Positions 54,384 through 63,197 of a stretch of DNA of 64,000 nt are shown piece by piece. The notes under the pieces were generated by a model. That model had not been told where the DNA came from. It saw only the letters and a list, made by a program, of their open reading frames with translations, and searched no databases. Within the stretch, counting starts at the first letter, position 1. Each line of letters opens with the position of its first letter. This stretch comes from Muricoccus pecuniae (GTDB lineage: Bacteria > Pseudomonadota > Alphaproteobacteria > Acetobacterales > Acetobacteraceae), in assembly GCF_014199205.1 (NCBI RefSeq), contig NZ_JACIJD010000010.1, positions 121,337 through 185,336 on the forward strand. The letters are read 5' to 3'. The translations under genes and the position numbers were made by a program.

Positions 54384-54875
54384 CTATTCCGAAGCGATGC
54401 GAACGGACTTGCTGTCCGTCCCACCGATTTCCGGCCGCAGGGTCAGGCGGGTCACGCCCCGCTCATGGGGCTGCGTCACCAGGAGGTTCTCGCCGGGATG
54501 GGCGCGCATCCATTCGAGCGCCGCGACCAGCGTGGCGATCCGGCTCTCGCCGTTGATGGAGTAGGTGGCGCCCTCATGGTCGAACTTGGCGACGGTCCGG
54601 CCCGGCACGTCCACCGCACCGTCCAGCCGCTCCCAGTCCGGGTGCTGGGTCGCCCGCGGGAGCACCACCTGCTCCAGCACGGCCTGGAAGCCCGGGAATA
54701 CGTAGGACTTCACGGAGCGGCCCGTCTCGCTCCACGCCTCGATCAACCCCGTCTCGCCGGGGTCCAGCATCCCGCGCCTCGCGCGGAGGCGCATCCAGGC
54801 GAAAACCGCGCTGAGGACCAGTAATCCAACGACGACCAGGCCGAGGTTGGAGAACAGGAACTCAACGCGGTTCAT
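54384..54875 (-). CDS. Membrane-anchored hypothetical protein upstream-adjacent to clpA
   Basis: 163 residues. One N-terminal membrane helix (about 9-28: NLGLVVVGLLVLSAVFAW) with a short outside N-terminus, then a soluble domain containing YVFPGFQAVLEQVVLPRATQHPDWERLDG and a C-terminal NLLVTQPHERGVTRLTLRPE. Family not recognised. Downstream of clpA on the same strand (40 bp gap), convergent with the esterase gene. Confidence 0.65.
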   Translation of the reverse strand: MNRVEFLFSNLGLVVVGLLVLSAVFAWMRLRARRGMLDPGETGLIEAWSETGRSVKSYVFPGFQAVLEQVVLPRATQHPDWERLDGAVDVPGRTVAKFDHEGATYSINGESRIATLVAALEWMRAHPGENLLVTQPHERGVTRLTLRPEIGGTDSKSVRIASE

Positions 54876-54915
54876 CTACTCTACCCAGTTCGCTACCGGT
54901 TGCGGGGCGGCGGGA

Positions 54916-57294
54916 CTAGCCCGCCGCTTCCGGCTCCCGCTCCGCCTCGCCGTCGCCGTCATTGCCGCCCTGGCCCTCATCGGGCTTGGGCAGCGCCGGC
55001 GGCGGCGCCTCAGCGATGTCGAAGGTGAGGGCATCGTCCTTCAGCCCCACCTTCACCGAGCCACCCTTCACCAGCTTGCCGAAGAGCAGCTCCTCGGCCA
55101 GCGGCTTCTTGATGTACTCCTGGATCACGCGGGCCAGCGGCCGCGCGCCGTAGAGGCGGTCATAGCCGCGCTCGGCCAGCCACTCCTTGGCGGCGGAGGA
55201 CAGCTCGATCGTCACGTTCCGGTCCGCGAGCTGGGCCTCCAGCTGCATCACGAACTTCTCGACGACGTTGCCGACGATCTCCGGCGTCAGCCCGGCGAAG
55301 GGCACGATCGCGTCCAGGCGGTTGCGGAACTCCGGCGTGAAGAGCCGCTTCACCGCCTCCTCGTCCTCGCCCACCCGTGTCTCGCGCCCGAAGCCGATGG
55401 CGGGCTTCGCCATGTCGGAGGCGCCAGCATTGGTGGTCATGATGAGGATGACGTTGCGGAAGTCGACCGTCTTGCCGTTGTGGTCCGTCAGCTTTCCGTG
55501 GTCCATCACCTGCAGCAGGATGTTGTAGAGATCCTGGTGCGCCTTCTCGATCTCGTCGAGGAGGAGCACGGCGTGCGGGTGCTGGTCGATGCTGTCGGTC
55601 AGCAGGCCGCCCTGGTCGAAGCCCACATAGCCCGGGGGCGCGCCGATCAGCCGGCTGATGCTGTGCCGCTCCATGTACTCGGACATGTCGAAGCGGACCA
55701 GCTCAATGCCGAGCGTCTTGGCGAGCTGCTTGGCCACCTCCGTCTTGCCGACGCCCGTGGGGCCGGAGAAGAGGTAGTTGCCGATCGGCTTCTCGGGGTC
55801 GCGCAGCCCGGCGCGGGCCAGCTTGATCGCGGCCGAGAGGGCCTCGATCGCCTGGTCCTGGCCGAAGACCATCGACTTCAGGTCGCGCTCCAGGCTCCTG
55901 AGCGTCTCCTTGTCATCGGTGGACACGGACTTGGGTGGGATCCGCGCGATCTTCGCGACGATGTCCTCCACGTCCTTCAGCGTGACCATCTTCCGCCGCT
56001 TGCCCTCGGGCAGCAGCATCCGGGAGGCGCCGACCTCGTCGATCACGTCGATCGCCTTGTCCGGCAGCTTGCGGTCATGGATGTACTTCGCCGAGAGCTC
56101 CACCGCGGCGCGGATCGCCTCCGGCGTGTACTTCACCTTGTGGTGCTTCTCGTAGTTCGTCTTCAGGCCGGTGAGGATCTTCACCGCGTCCTCGACGCTC
56201 GGCTCGTTCACGTCGATCTTCTGGAAGCGCCGGACGAGGGCCCGGTCCTTCTCGAAGTGCTGCCGGTACTCCTTGTAGGTCGTGGAGCCGATGCAGCGCA
56301 GCGTGCCCTGGGCGAGCGCCGGCTTCAGCAGGTTGGACGCATCCATCGCCCCGCCCGAGGTCGCGCCGGCACCGATGACCGTGTGGATCTCGTCGATGAA
56401 GAGGATGGCGCCGGGCTGCTGCTCCAGCTCGTTCACCACGGCCTTCAGCCGCTCCTCGAAGTCGCCGCGATAGCGCGTGCCGGCCAGCAGGCTGCCCATG
56501 TCCAGCGCGTAGATCGTGGACTTGAGCAGGACCTCGGGCACGTCCTCCTCGATGATCCGCTTGGCCAGGCCCTCGGCGATGGCGGTCTTGCCCACGCCGG
56601 GGTCGCCCACATAGAGCGGGTTGTTCTTCGTCCGGCGGCAGAGGATCTGGATCGTGCGCTCGATCTCCTCGGCGCGCCCGATCAGCGGGTCGATCTTGCC
56701 CTGGCCAGCCTTCTTGTTGAGGTTGACGCAGTAGTTCGACAGCGCGTCGCCGCCACGCTTGGCGCCGCCCTCGCGGCGCTCCTCGCCGCCACGGTTCTCG
56801 CCCTCACCCTCGCCGTCCTTGCCCGCATTGCCCTGGACGGGGCGGGTGGTGCTGCGGCCGGGGGCCTTGGCGATGCCGTGGGAGATGAAGTTCACCGCGT
56901 CGAGCCGCGTCATGTCCTGCAGCTGCAGGAAGTAGACCGCGTGGCTCTCGCGCTCGGAGAACAGGGCCACCAGCACGTTGGCGCCGGTCACCTCGTCGCG
57001 CCCGGAGGACTGGACATGGATGGCCGCGCGCTGGACGACGCGCTGGAAGCCGGCGGTCGGCTTCGGGTCGCCCCCGCGGTCGGTCACCAGCCCGGCGAGG
57101 TCCTTGTCCAGGAACTCGGCGAGGTCGCGCTTGAGCTTGTCCACATCCACGCCGCAGGCGCGGAGCACCGTGGTGGCGTCCGTGTCCTCGGCGAGGCTGA
57201 GGAGGAGGTGCTCCAGGGTCGCGTACTCGTGCCGGCGCTCGCTGGCGAGGCCAAGGGCGCGGTGGAGCGTCTGTTCAAGGTTACGGGACAGCAT
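54916..57294 (-). CDS. clpA: ATP-dependent Clp protease ATP-binding subunit ClpA
   Basis: AAA+ unfoldase that feeds ClpP. 792 residues: Clp-N domain (1-145), a highly charged insert [25 protein letters not shown] (about 158-182, quoted in part elsewhere) before D1, D1 Walker A GDPGVGKT, Walker [11 protein letters not shown]2 [19 protein letters not shown], and the ClpP-binding loop IGF. An acidic tail ends the protein. With ClpS 180 bp upstream and Aat in the window, the bacterial N-end-rule route is complete except ClpP. Confidence 0.95.
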   Translation of the reverse strand: MLSRNLEQTLHRALGLASERRHEYATLEHLLLSLAEDTDATTVLRACGVDVDKLKRDLAEFLDKDLAGLVTDRGGDPKPTAGFQRVVQRAAIHVQSSGRDEVTGANVLVALFSERESHAVYFLQLQDMTRLDAVNFISHGIAKAPGRSTTRPVQGNAGKDGEGEGENRGGEERREGGAKRGGDALSNYCVNLNKKAGQGKIDPLIGRAEEIERTIQILCRRTKNNPLYVGDPGVGKTAIAEGLAKRIIEEDVPEVLLKSTIYALDMGSLLAGTRYRGDFEERLKAVVNELEQQPGAILFIDEIHTVIGAGATSGGAMDASNLLKPALAQGTLRCIGSTTYKEYRQHFEKDRALVRRFQKIDVNEPSVEDAVKILTGLKTNYEKHHKVKYTPEAIRAAVELSAKYIHDRKLPDKAIDVIDEVGASRMLLPEGKRRKMVTLKDVEDIVAKIARIPPKSVSTDDKETLRSLERDLKSMVFGQDQAIEALSAAIKLARAGLRDPEKPIGNYLFSGPTGVGKTEVAKQLAKTLGIELVRFDMSEYMERHSISRLIGAPPGYVGFDQGGLLTDSIDQHPHAVLLLDEIEKAHQDLYNILLQVMDHGKLTDHNGKTVDFRNVILIMTTNAGASDMAKPAIGFGRETRVGEDEEAVKRLFTPEFRNRLDAIVPFAGLTPEIVGNVVEKFVMQLEAQLADRNVTIELSSAAKEWLAERGYDRLYGARPLARVIQEYIKKPLAEELLFGKLVKGGSVKVGLKDDALTFDIAEAPPPALPKPDEGQGGNDGDGEAEREPEAAG

Positions 57295-57474
57295 AATCGA
57301 CGCTCCCCTATCTCATCGGCCGCCGGGATCTCCCGGCAGGACGTCCCCGTGGACGTCAAGCTTGGGGCGGCCGCTACTCAGAAGTCTATATTGTGACTGA
57401 TTCCCCGAACGCGGAGGGGAGGGGTCGGTTACGCGGTGTTTCAACGCTCCGACCTTCCCCGCCAGCCCGCAGAA

Positions 57475-57912
57475 TCAGTCCTTCTCAATCGTGCACTGCA
57501 GAGGGTGCTGGTTCTGGCGCGCCAGGTCCATCACCTGTGTCACCTTTGTTTCGGCTACTTCATAGGTGAAGACCCCGCAGACCCCCACGCCCCGGCGATG
57601 GACATGCAGCATGATGCGGGTCGCCTCGTCCCGGTTCTTCTGGAAGAATCTTTCCAGAACGTGAACGACGAACTCCATCGGCGTGTAGTCGTCGTTCAGC
57701 ATCAGGACCTTGTACATGGTGGGCTTGCGCGTTCGCGGGCGCGCCTTGACCACCACCCCCGTCACCGGGCTCCCGCCATCCGTGCCCGAGCCGCCGTCGC
57801 CCGGCGTGTTCGGGCGGGACGGAACATTGCCCTTGTCAGGGGGGGCACCCTTGTCCGGATCTTCGGAATTCCCGCCCGTCATGCCGCCCGGGCGCCTGTC
57901 CTGCTCTGTCAT
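57475..57912 (-). CDS. clpS: ATP-dependent Clp protease adaptor ClpS
   Basis: N-degron adaptor for ClpAP. The core is residues about 53-145: [28 protein letters not shown] with the ligand pocket residues, and [29 protein letters not shown]-terminal 50 residues are low-complexity G/P/D-rich, longer than in E. coli ClpS (106 residues); a later ATG at 57882 would trim only ten. Same strand as clpA. The 274 bp upstream, before phasin, likely holds its promoter. Confidence 0.93.
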   Translation of the reverse strand: MTEQDRRPGGMTGGNSEDPDKGAPPDKGNVPSRPNTPGDGGSGTDGGSPVTGVVVKARPRTRKPTMYKVLMLNDDYTPMEFVVHVLERFFQKNRDEATRIMLHVHRRGVGVCGVFTYEVAETKVTQVMDLARQNQHPLQCTIEKD

Positions 57913-58088
57913 CGCCCCGCCATGGTCTCACGGATCGCCGGCTTGCCAAGGGGGCCGGCGTCCCGCCGATGTACTATTGTGCTGTGAGGATACCGGATCG
58001 CATCGCGCGAGGTGAAGCCTCTCGGCATTCCCGCATATGGGCCAGAGCCCCTCACCTTGCCAGGGGTGGTCCCCCGATCGAACGCGAA

Positions 58089-58131
58089 GGACCCCGCGCG
58101 CCGCACCCCTGAGGGTGGGCAGGCGGGGTCC
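58089..58131. repeat. Inverted repeat downstream of the phasin gene
   Basis: Perfect 9-bp arms GGACCCCGC (58089-58097) and GCGGGGTCC (58123-58131) with an inner CACCC/GGGTG pair. No T tract. With the second hairpin next to it, it may stop or protect the phasin mRNA 3' end, or separate phasin from clpS transcription. Confidence 0.5.
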
Positions 58132-58143
58132 CGCGATCCCGGT

Positions 58144-58177
58144 GGCCGGCCACAAGGGGGTGCCCCTGCGGCCGGCC
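58144..58177. terminator. Second GC-rich hairpin just after the phasin stop
   Basis: GGCCGGCC (58144-58151) repeated as its own complement at 58170-58177, loop containing GGGGGTGCCCC. Ten bp after the phasin stop codon (58187) on the minus strand. Terminator-like without T tract. Confidence 0.45.
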
Positions 58178-58186
58178 GGGTCCGGC

Positions 58187-58696
58187 TCAGGCCGCGAGCG
58201 GCTTGGTCGCGCGCTCCATGGCGAGCGAGACGCGCTGCGTCACCGGGGTGGTGACCTGCTCGGCGAGGCGGAGGGAGGCCTCCTGCATCTTCGTCGTCTC
58301 GGACATCACGCGGTCCAGCGTGCCGCGAGCGAAGTTCGCCTGGATCTCCGCGGCCTCCTTGAGGCTCTTCACGGTGGCCAGGGCGCGCGCACCCTCAAGG
58401 GTGTGGTCGGTCAGGGCCTGGGCGAAGGCGAAGGCCTGACGGCTCAGGTCCTGGGTGCCCATCATCCAGGTCTGCGCGACCTGCGTGAAGATCTCGGCGT
58501 TGCCGCGCGAGAACTCGGCGAACTCCTGGGCGGCCTTGCTGGCCTGCTCCATGGCGGAGCGCATCTGGGTGGTGCCGGCCTCGGCGAAGTTCGTGGCCTT
58601 GCTCGCCACGTTCTCGGTGGCGGTCGTCGCGGCGGTGGCGGCGGTGCTCACGGTGTCGGTCGCGAGGCGGGCAACCTTGGGGGACTCGTTGGCCAT
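58187..58696 (-). CDS. Phasin family protein (polyhydroxyalkanoate granule-associated)
   Basis: 169 residues, nearly all alpha-helical and amphipathic, rich in A/T/E/Q. The phasin_2 core runs from about 45 to 145 (QMRSAMEQASKAAQEFAEFSRGNAEIFTQVAQTWMMGTQDLSRQAFAFAQALTDHTLEGARALATVKSLKEA read in segments). Coats PHA storage granules. Two TGCTGCGCTGCA/TTGCAGTGCACC-type repeats upstream may bind the phasin repressor PhaR. No phaC/phaB in the window. Confidence 0.85.
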   Translation of the reverse strand: MANESPKVARLATDTVSTAATAATTATENVASKATNFAEAGTTQMRSAMEQASKAAQEFAEFSRGNAEIFTQVAQTWMMGTQDLSRQAFAFAQALTDHTLEGARALATVKSLKEAAEIQANFARGTLDRVMSETTKMQEASLRLAEQVTTPVTQRVSLAMERATKPLAA

Positions 58697-59015
58697 GACT
58701 GTCGTCTCCTGGATTTTCGAAGAGGCAGGCCATGGTCGTTGCCATGGCTGTGCTGCGCTGCAACATGGGTCCTATACCGAGCGCAATGAACGGCTGTCAT
58801 CCACTATTTTGCAGTGCACCATCACAATTACTTTATGTGAGGAACTTTCGGTCAAAGGTGAATATGCCGTAAAAACCGACGCATAGCCTGAAAAGCCGTC
58901 ATCTTCGGGTGGACAGGCTCGCGCGAAGCCCCGTATCGTCGGGGTCCGGGATGGCTGGGGGGCCTACCGGGACGGCCAATACCGCGGGGGCGGGGCCGAG
59001 ACATGGGGGATTGCT
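58697..59015. promoter_or_regulatory. Divergent control region of phasin and D,D-carboxypeptidase genes, with two TGCA-type boxes
   Basis: 319 bp with no gene; unusually AT-rich for this window at 58795-58890. Contains TGCTGCGCTGCAACA (58751-58765) and TTGCAGTGCACC (58809-58820), which resemble the TGC-rich dyads bound by PhaR-type phasin regulators in alphaproteobacteria. No clear -35/-10 pair could be assigned by eye. Confidence 0.35.
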
Positions 59016-60227
59016 ATGACAAAGGGTTTGGGGGCCTGGCTTGGCCGTGGGCGCGGGGGCGTCCGGTCAATGGCCAGGAATGTGGGCTGGATGGCAGCCC
59101 TGCTTCCAGCCCTGCTGGCCGCCCAGCCCGCCGCGGCGCAGATCGGCAGCGAGCGCTACGCCTCCTTCGTGATGGACGGCCGCACCGGCCAGGCCCTCGG
59201 CGGCGCCAGCGCGGACGAGCCCCGCTACCCCGCTTCCCTCACCAAGATGATGACCCTCTACATGCTGTTCGAGGCGATGCGCGAGGGGCGCATCACCATG
59301 GCGAGCCGTATTTATATCAGCGAGGAGGCGAACAGCCGGCAGCCCTCCAAGCTCGGCGTGCCCCCCGGAATGACGATCCCGGTCGAGGTCGCGATCTACG
59401 CGCTGACCATGAAGTCGGCCAATGACGTCGCCACCGCCGTCGGCGAGGCGCTGGGCGGCACGGAGGAGCGATTCGGCCAGATGATGACGCAGAAGGCGCG
59501 TCAGCTCGGCATGACGAACACGACCTTCCGCAACGCCTCCGGCCTGCCCGACTTCAACCAGACGACGACGGCGCGCGACATGGCCACCCTCGGCCGCCGC
59601 CTCTACTTCGATTTTCCCGACCGCTGGCACTACTTCGGCAGCGCCGCGGTCCGCGCCGGCAACTACGCCTTCCGGAACCACAACCGCATGCTCGGCGAGT
59701 ACGAGGGCGTGGACGGGGTGAAGACCGGCTTCATCAACGCTTCCGGCTTCAACAACGTCATCTCTGCCCAGCGCGGCGGCCAGCGGGTCTTCGTCTCGGT
59801 CTTCGGTGGCGCCTCCTGGGTGGAGCGCGACCGCCACGCCGCCATGCTGCTCGACGACGGCTTCTCCCGCCTGGGCGTGGCGCCCCCGGCCCGCATCCCC
59901 GATACCGGCCTGGTCATGGCCCGGGCGCCCTCCGTGCTCTCCCGCGCCCAGGCCGCGATGATCGCGGCGCCGGTCGCGCGCTCGAACATCCGCCAGGTCT
60001 CGCTGCGGCAGGTCCGCCCGGTCACCGAGGCCGCCGAGGTCCGTGGCCGCCGCGCCGGGGCCGCGGCGAAGCCGGTCGTGCAGCGGGGCACCCGGGCCGC
60101 GGCCGCCCGCACCCGCCGCGTGGTCGAGCAGGGCGATGGCGGCGGGCTGGTCCGCGTGGCCACCCCGGCCAAGCGCCGCAACACCCCCGCCGCCGCGGCC
60201 CCCCGCGCCAAGCGCGCCGGGCGCTGA
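59016..60227 (+). CDS. D-alanyl-D-alanine carboxypeptidase (DacA/PBP5 type) with basic C-terminal tail
   Basis: Trims the terminal D-Ala from peptidoglycan stem peptides in the periplasm. 403 residues. Signal peptide (about 20-41), active-site SLTK (Ser74, Lys77), SAN (Ser134) and KTG (236-238, VDGVKTGF). The peptidase S11 domain ends near 290; instead of the PBP5 C-terminal domain there is about 100 residues of Ala/Arg/Val-rich, strongly basic sequence. ATG 59016 gives a long n-region. Confidence 0.9.
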   Translation: MTKGLGAWLGRGRGGVRSMARNVGWMAALLPALLAAQPAAAQIGSERYASFVMDGRTGQALGGASADEPRYPASLTKMMTLYMLFEAMREGRITMASRIYISEEANSRQPSKLGVPPGMTIPVEVAIYALTMKSANDVATAVGEALGGTEERFGQMMTQKARQLGMTNTTFRNASGLPDFNQTTTARDMATLGRRLYFDFPDRWHYFGSAAVRAGNYAFRNHNRMLGEYEGVDGVKTGFINASGFNNVISAQRGGQRVFVSVFGGASWVERDRHAAMLLDDGFSRLGVAPPARIPDTGLVMARAPSVLSRAQAAMIAAPVARSNIRQVSLRQVRPVTEAAEVRGRRAGAAAKPVVQRGTRAAAARTRRVVEQGDGGGLVRVATPAKRRNTPAAAAPRAKRAGR

Positions 60228-60254
60228 TCCCCCCGAAAGATCCCGCGTCGAGCC

Positions 60255-60287
60255 AAGGGGGCCGCAAGTCGGCCCCCTTCTTCGTTC
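60255..60287 (+). terminator. Intrinsic terminator after the carboxypeptidase gene
   Basis: Ten-bp perfect stem AAGGGGGCCG / CGGCCCCCTT (60255-60264, 60270-60279), 5-nt loop, followed by CTTCTTCGTT. It lies between convergent stop codons (60227 and 60286) and touches the end of the downstream minus-strand gene. Confidence 0.85.
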
Positions 60288-61392
60288 AGGCCATGCCGCC
60301 GCGGGCCGAGACGGGCCAGAGGCACTCCACCCGCCCCTTCCGCACGCCGACATACCAGTCGTAGCGGTCCACCGTCGGGTCGCAATGGCCGGGCACCAGC
60401 CGTAGGCGCTCCCCCAGCTTCGGCCGCGCCCCGCCCTCGACAGTCAGCGCCCCGTGCTCGTCCGAGGCGCCGGTGTAGCGAACCCCCGGGCGCTCCCAGA
60501 CGAGGGGCAGGCCCGAATCGATCGCCACCGCCTTGTGCCCGGCATCCAGCACCGCCATCCCGTCCCGCGGGGCGGACATCACCTGGGACAGCACGAAGAG
60601 GCTCTGCCGGAAGGCTGGCGGCTCGCCATTGGCCGCGTAGTCGGCATCCATGAAGGCGTAGGAACCCGCCTGGATCTCCGTCCAGAGCCCCTGTTCCAGC
60701 TCCAGCTCATAGGTCCCGGTGCCGGCGCCGCCGATGATGGGGCAGGGCAGGCCGCGCTGGGTGAGCTGCTCCACCGTGCGGCGCACGCCCTCGGCGGCCC
60801 CGGCGATGGCGGCGCGGCGCTCCTCGATGCCCCGCTTGTGCTGGGCGCTGCCGTGATAGGCCTGGAGCCCGCCGAAGATCAGGTTCGGGGAGGCCGCGAT
60901 CCGCTCGGCCAGCGCGACCGCCTCGGGCCCGGGGGAGACGCCGCAGCGCCCGGCGCCGACATCGATCTCGACCAGCACCTCCATCCGGCGCCCGGCGGCC
61001 TCGGCCACGGCGGCGATCGTGTCGATGCCCGCGGCGTCGTCGGCGCAGACGGCGACCTTGGCGATGCCGGACAGGGCGGCGAGGCGGCGGAGCTTGCGGG
61101 GATCGACGACCTGGTTGGAGACGAGGATGTCGGGCACCCCGCCCCAGGCCAGCGCCTCGGCCTCGGCCACCTTCTGCACGCACTGGCCCACCGCGCCGCG
61201 CCGCATCTGCTGCTGCGCGATCACCGCGGACTTGTGGGTCTTGGCATGGGCCCGCAGCTTCGCGCCGGTGCCGGCGAGGCGGGCGGCCATGAGGTCGAGA
61301 TTCGCCTCGAAGGCGTCGAGGTCGAGCAGGAGGGCGGGGGTGTCCACCTCCTCCTCGCGCATCCCGGGTTCGGCGGGTGGGGCTTGCAGCAT
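60286..61392 (-). CDS. DSD1-family PLP enzyme (D-threonine aldolase/D-serine dehydratase type)
   Basis: 368 residues, alanine-racemase-like N-terminal barrel with a metal-dependent C-terminal domain. PLP lysine in AHAKTHKS (about 51), YHGSAQHK, GGAGTGTYELE, and the metal site PGHCDPTVDRYDWYV near the C-terminus, diagnostic for D-threonine aldolase/D-3-hydroxyaspartate aldolase relatives. Cleaves or dehydrates a D-hydroxy-amino acid; exact substrate open. Spacing to the next gene (49 bp) suggests it follows GGCT in the same direction but with its own start. Confidence 0.88.
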   Translation of the reverse strand: MLQAPPAEPGMREEEVDTPALLLDLDAFEANLDLMAARLAGTGAKLRAHAKTHKSAVIAQQQMRRGAVGQCVQKVAEAEALAWGGVPDILVSNQVVDPRKLRRLAALSGIAKVAVCADDAAGIDTIAAVAEAAGRRMEVLVEIDVGAGRCGVSPGPEAVALAERIAASPNLIFGGLQAYHGSAQHKRGIEERRAAIAGAAEGVRRTVEQLTQRGLPCPIIGGAGTGTYELELEQGLWTEIQAGSYAFMDADYAANGEPPAFRQSLFVLSQVMSAPRDGMAVLDAGHKAVAIDSGLPLVWERPGVRYTGASDEHGALTVEGGARPKLGERLRLVPGHCDPTVDRYDWYVGVRKGRVECLWPVSARGGMA

Positions 61393-61441
61393 TCCGGTGC
61401 TCCGTGGTCCCAGGACTTTTAGCCCGGGCCAGAGCGCCGCG

Positions 61442-61777
61442 TCAGGCCCGCGCGCCCGCCATGAAGCGCGGCACCACCCAGGCGCGCGCCCGCACCGGCC
61501 CGCGCCTGGTCTCGACGCGCAGGGGAATGAGCCGGTAGCACGGGCCCTCGTAGCGCCTCAGCGCCGCCATGGCGGCCGGGCCGGGGCGGATCAGCGCGCC
61601 TTCCACGGAACCCCCGGGGCGGCGGATGAGGGTAGGATACGGGGTGCCGCGGAAGGCGACCCGCGCGAAGCCGTGCAGGACAGCCGGTCGCGCGCGGCGC
61701 GGCAGCGAGGGATCGCCGGACCGGCGCGCGAGGATGCACCGGTCCAGCAGGGTGCCGTAGAGGAAGACGGGGCTCAG
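61442..61777 (-). CDS. Gamma-glutamylcyclotransferase-like protein (AIG2/GGCT fold), CTG start
   Basis: 111 residues: FLYGTLLD near the N-terminus (substrate-binding YGTL), HGFARVAFRGTPYPTLIRRPGGSVEGALI, and the catalytic Glu in LRRYEGPCYR. The frame has no ATG, GTG or TTG near the conserved start; CTG at 61777 lies exactly in the CTGA overlap with the phosphomannomutase stop and yields the expected SPVFLYGT. An ATG in another frame (61787) gives unrelated sequence. May cleave gamma-glutamyl amino acids or be a general GGCT-like enzyme. Confidence 0.78.
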   Translation of the reverse strand: MSPVFLYGTLLDRCILARRSGDPSLPRRARPAVLHGFARVAFRGTPYPTLIRRPGGSVEGALIRPGPAAMAALRRYEGPCYRLIPLRVETRRGPVRARAWVVPRFMAGARA

Positions 61778-63186
61778 TGCCCCGCATTCTCCCCGGAGAA
61801 GTCGGGCGCCGCCAGCCCGCTGGCCTCGAGCTGCTTCGCGATCCCAGCCTTCAGCCGCTCCAGCCCTTCCTCGCTCTTCGCCTCGGCGCGGGCGACGAGC
61901 ACGGCCTGGGTGTTGGAGGCCCGGAGCAGCCACCAGCCGTCATCCGTCAGCACGCGCACGCCGTCCACGTCCTGCACCTTCGCGCCCTCGGCGGCGAGGC
62001 GATCCTTCACCTCCCGCACGACGACGAACTTGCGGTCCTCGGCGCAGTCGAAGCGCAGCTCGGGGGTGTTGATCACCTTCGGCATGGCGTCGCGCACGGC
62101 GGAGAGCGTCTCGCTCATCCGCGCCACGATGCCGAGCAGGCGCACGGCGGAGTAGGGGGCGTCGTCGAAGCCGTACCACTTGTCGGCGAAGAAGATGTGG
62201 CCGGACATCTCGCCCGCCAGCGGCGCGCCGGTCTCCGCCATCTTCGACTTGATGAGGGAGTGGCCCGTCTTCCACATCAGCGGCGTGCCGCCGGCCTTGG
62301 CCACCTCGTCGAACAGCACCTGGCTCGCCTTCACGTCGGCGATGATCGTGCCGCCGGGCTTGCTCTTCAGCACGTCGCGCGCGAGCACGACGAGGAGCTG
62401 GTCGCCGAAGAAGATGTTGCCCTTGTCGTCCACCACGCCGATGCGGTCCGCATCGCCGTCGAAGGCGATGCCGAGATCAGCACCCTGCTTCGCCACCTCG
62501 GCGATGATCTGCTCGAGGTTCTTCGCCACCGTCGGGTCGGGATGGTGGGCGGGGAAGTTGCCGTCGATCTCTCCGTTGATGACGGTGTGCTCGCCCGGAA
62601 GCCTCGCCGCGAGCATCTTGGTGATCTCGGCGCCCGAGCCGTTGCCGGGATCCCACACCACCTTCAGCTTGCGGTCGCCGCCGTCATAGTCCTGCAGGAC
62701 GCGGGCGACATACTGCTCGGAGATGTCCTCCTGGCGGGAGGAGCCCTGGGCTTCCTCCACCACGTCGCCCTCGGCCGCCATCTTGCCGAGGTTCTGGATG
62801 TCGGCGCCGAAGAAGGGCTTCTTGCCGATCATCGACTTGAAGCCGTTGTAGTCCGGCGGGTTGTGGCTGCCCGTCACCATCACGGCGCCGTCGGTGCCGA
62901 AGTGGTAGGCGGCGAAGTAGAGCATCGGCGTCGGCGCGCAGCCGATGCGGATCACCTCCATGCCCGAGGCCATGAGGCCGGCGACCAGCCGCTCCTCCAG
63001 CATCGGGGAGGAAAGGCGGCCGTCATAGCCCACCGCCACCTTCGCCCCGCCCTTGCGCGAGACGATCGAGCCGAACACCCGGCCGATGGCGAAGGCGTCC
63101 TCCCCCGAGAGGGTTTTCCCGACGACGCCGCGGATGTCGTACTCGCGCAGGCTCGTCGGGTCGAAGCGGTGGCTGAAGCTCGGCAT
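61774..63186 (-). CDS. Phosphomannomutase/phosphoglucomutase
   Basis: 470 residues of the alpha-D-phosphohexomutase family. N-terminal SLREYDIRGVVGKTL, phosphoserine loop VMVTGSHNPPDYNG, metal loop FDGDADRIGVVDDKG, sugar loop GEMSGHIFF, and C-terminal phosphate loop WWLLRASNTQAVL. Interconverts mannose or glucose 1- and 6-phosphates for polysaccharide precursors; UDP-glucose dehydrogenase lies directly upstream. ATG 63186; a longer frame to 63822 is antisense noise inside ugd. Confidence 0.93.
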   Translation of the reverse strand: MPSFSHRFDPTSLREYDIRGVVGKTLSGEDAFAIGRVFGSIVSRKGGAKVAVGYDGRLSSPMLEERLVAGLMASGMEVIRIGCAPTPMLYFAAYHFGTDGAVMVTGSHNPPDYNGFKSMIGKKPFFGADIQNLGKMAAEGDVVEEAQGSSRQEDISEQYVARVLQDYDGGDRKLKVVWDPGNGSGAEITKMLAARLPGEHTVINGEIDGNFPAHHPDPTVAKNLEQIIAEVAKQGADLGIAFDGDADRIGVVDDKGNIFFGDQLLVVLARDVLKSKPGGTIIADVKASQVLFDEVAKAGGTPLMWKTGHSLIKSKMAETGAPLAGEMSGHIFFADKWYGFDDAPYSAVRLLGIVARMSETLSAVRDAMPKVINTPELRFDCAEDRKFVVVREVKDRLAAEGAKVQDVDGVRVLTDDGWWLLRASNTQAVLVARAEAKSEEGLERLKAGIAKQLEASGLAAPDFSGENAGH

Positions 63187-63197
63187 CGCGGTTTCTC

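Noticed and set aside
54847..57396. 849-residue plus-strand frame opposite clpA
   Set aside because: Reads as antisense of a conserved AAA+ protein; rich in L/V/H runs without structure.
61419..61787. Alternative ATG-started frame over the GGCT-like gene
   Set aside because: Gives Arg/Pro-rich noise, whereas the CTG frame shows FLYGTL and the catalytic Glu context.
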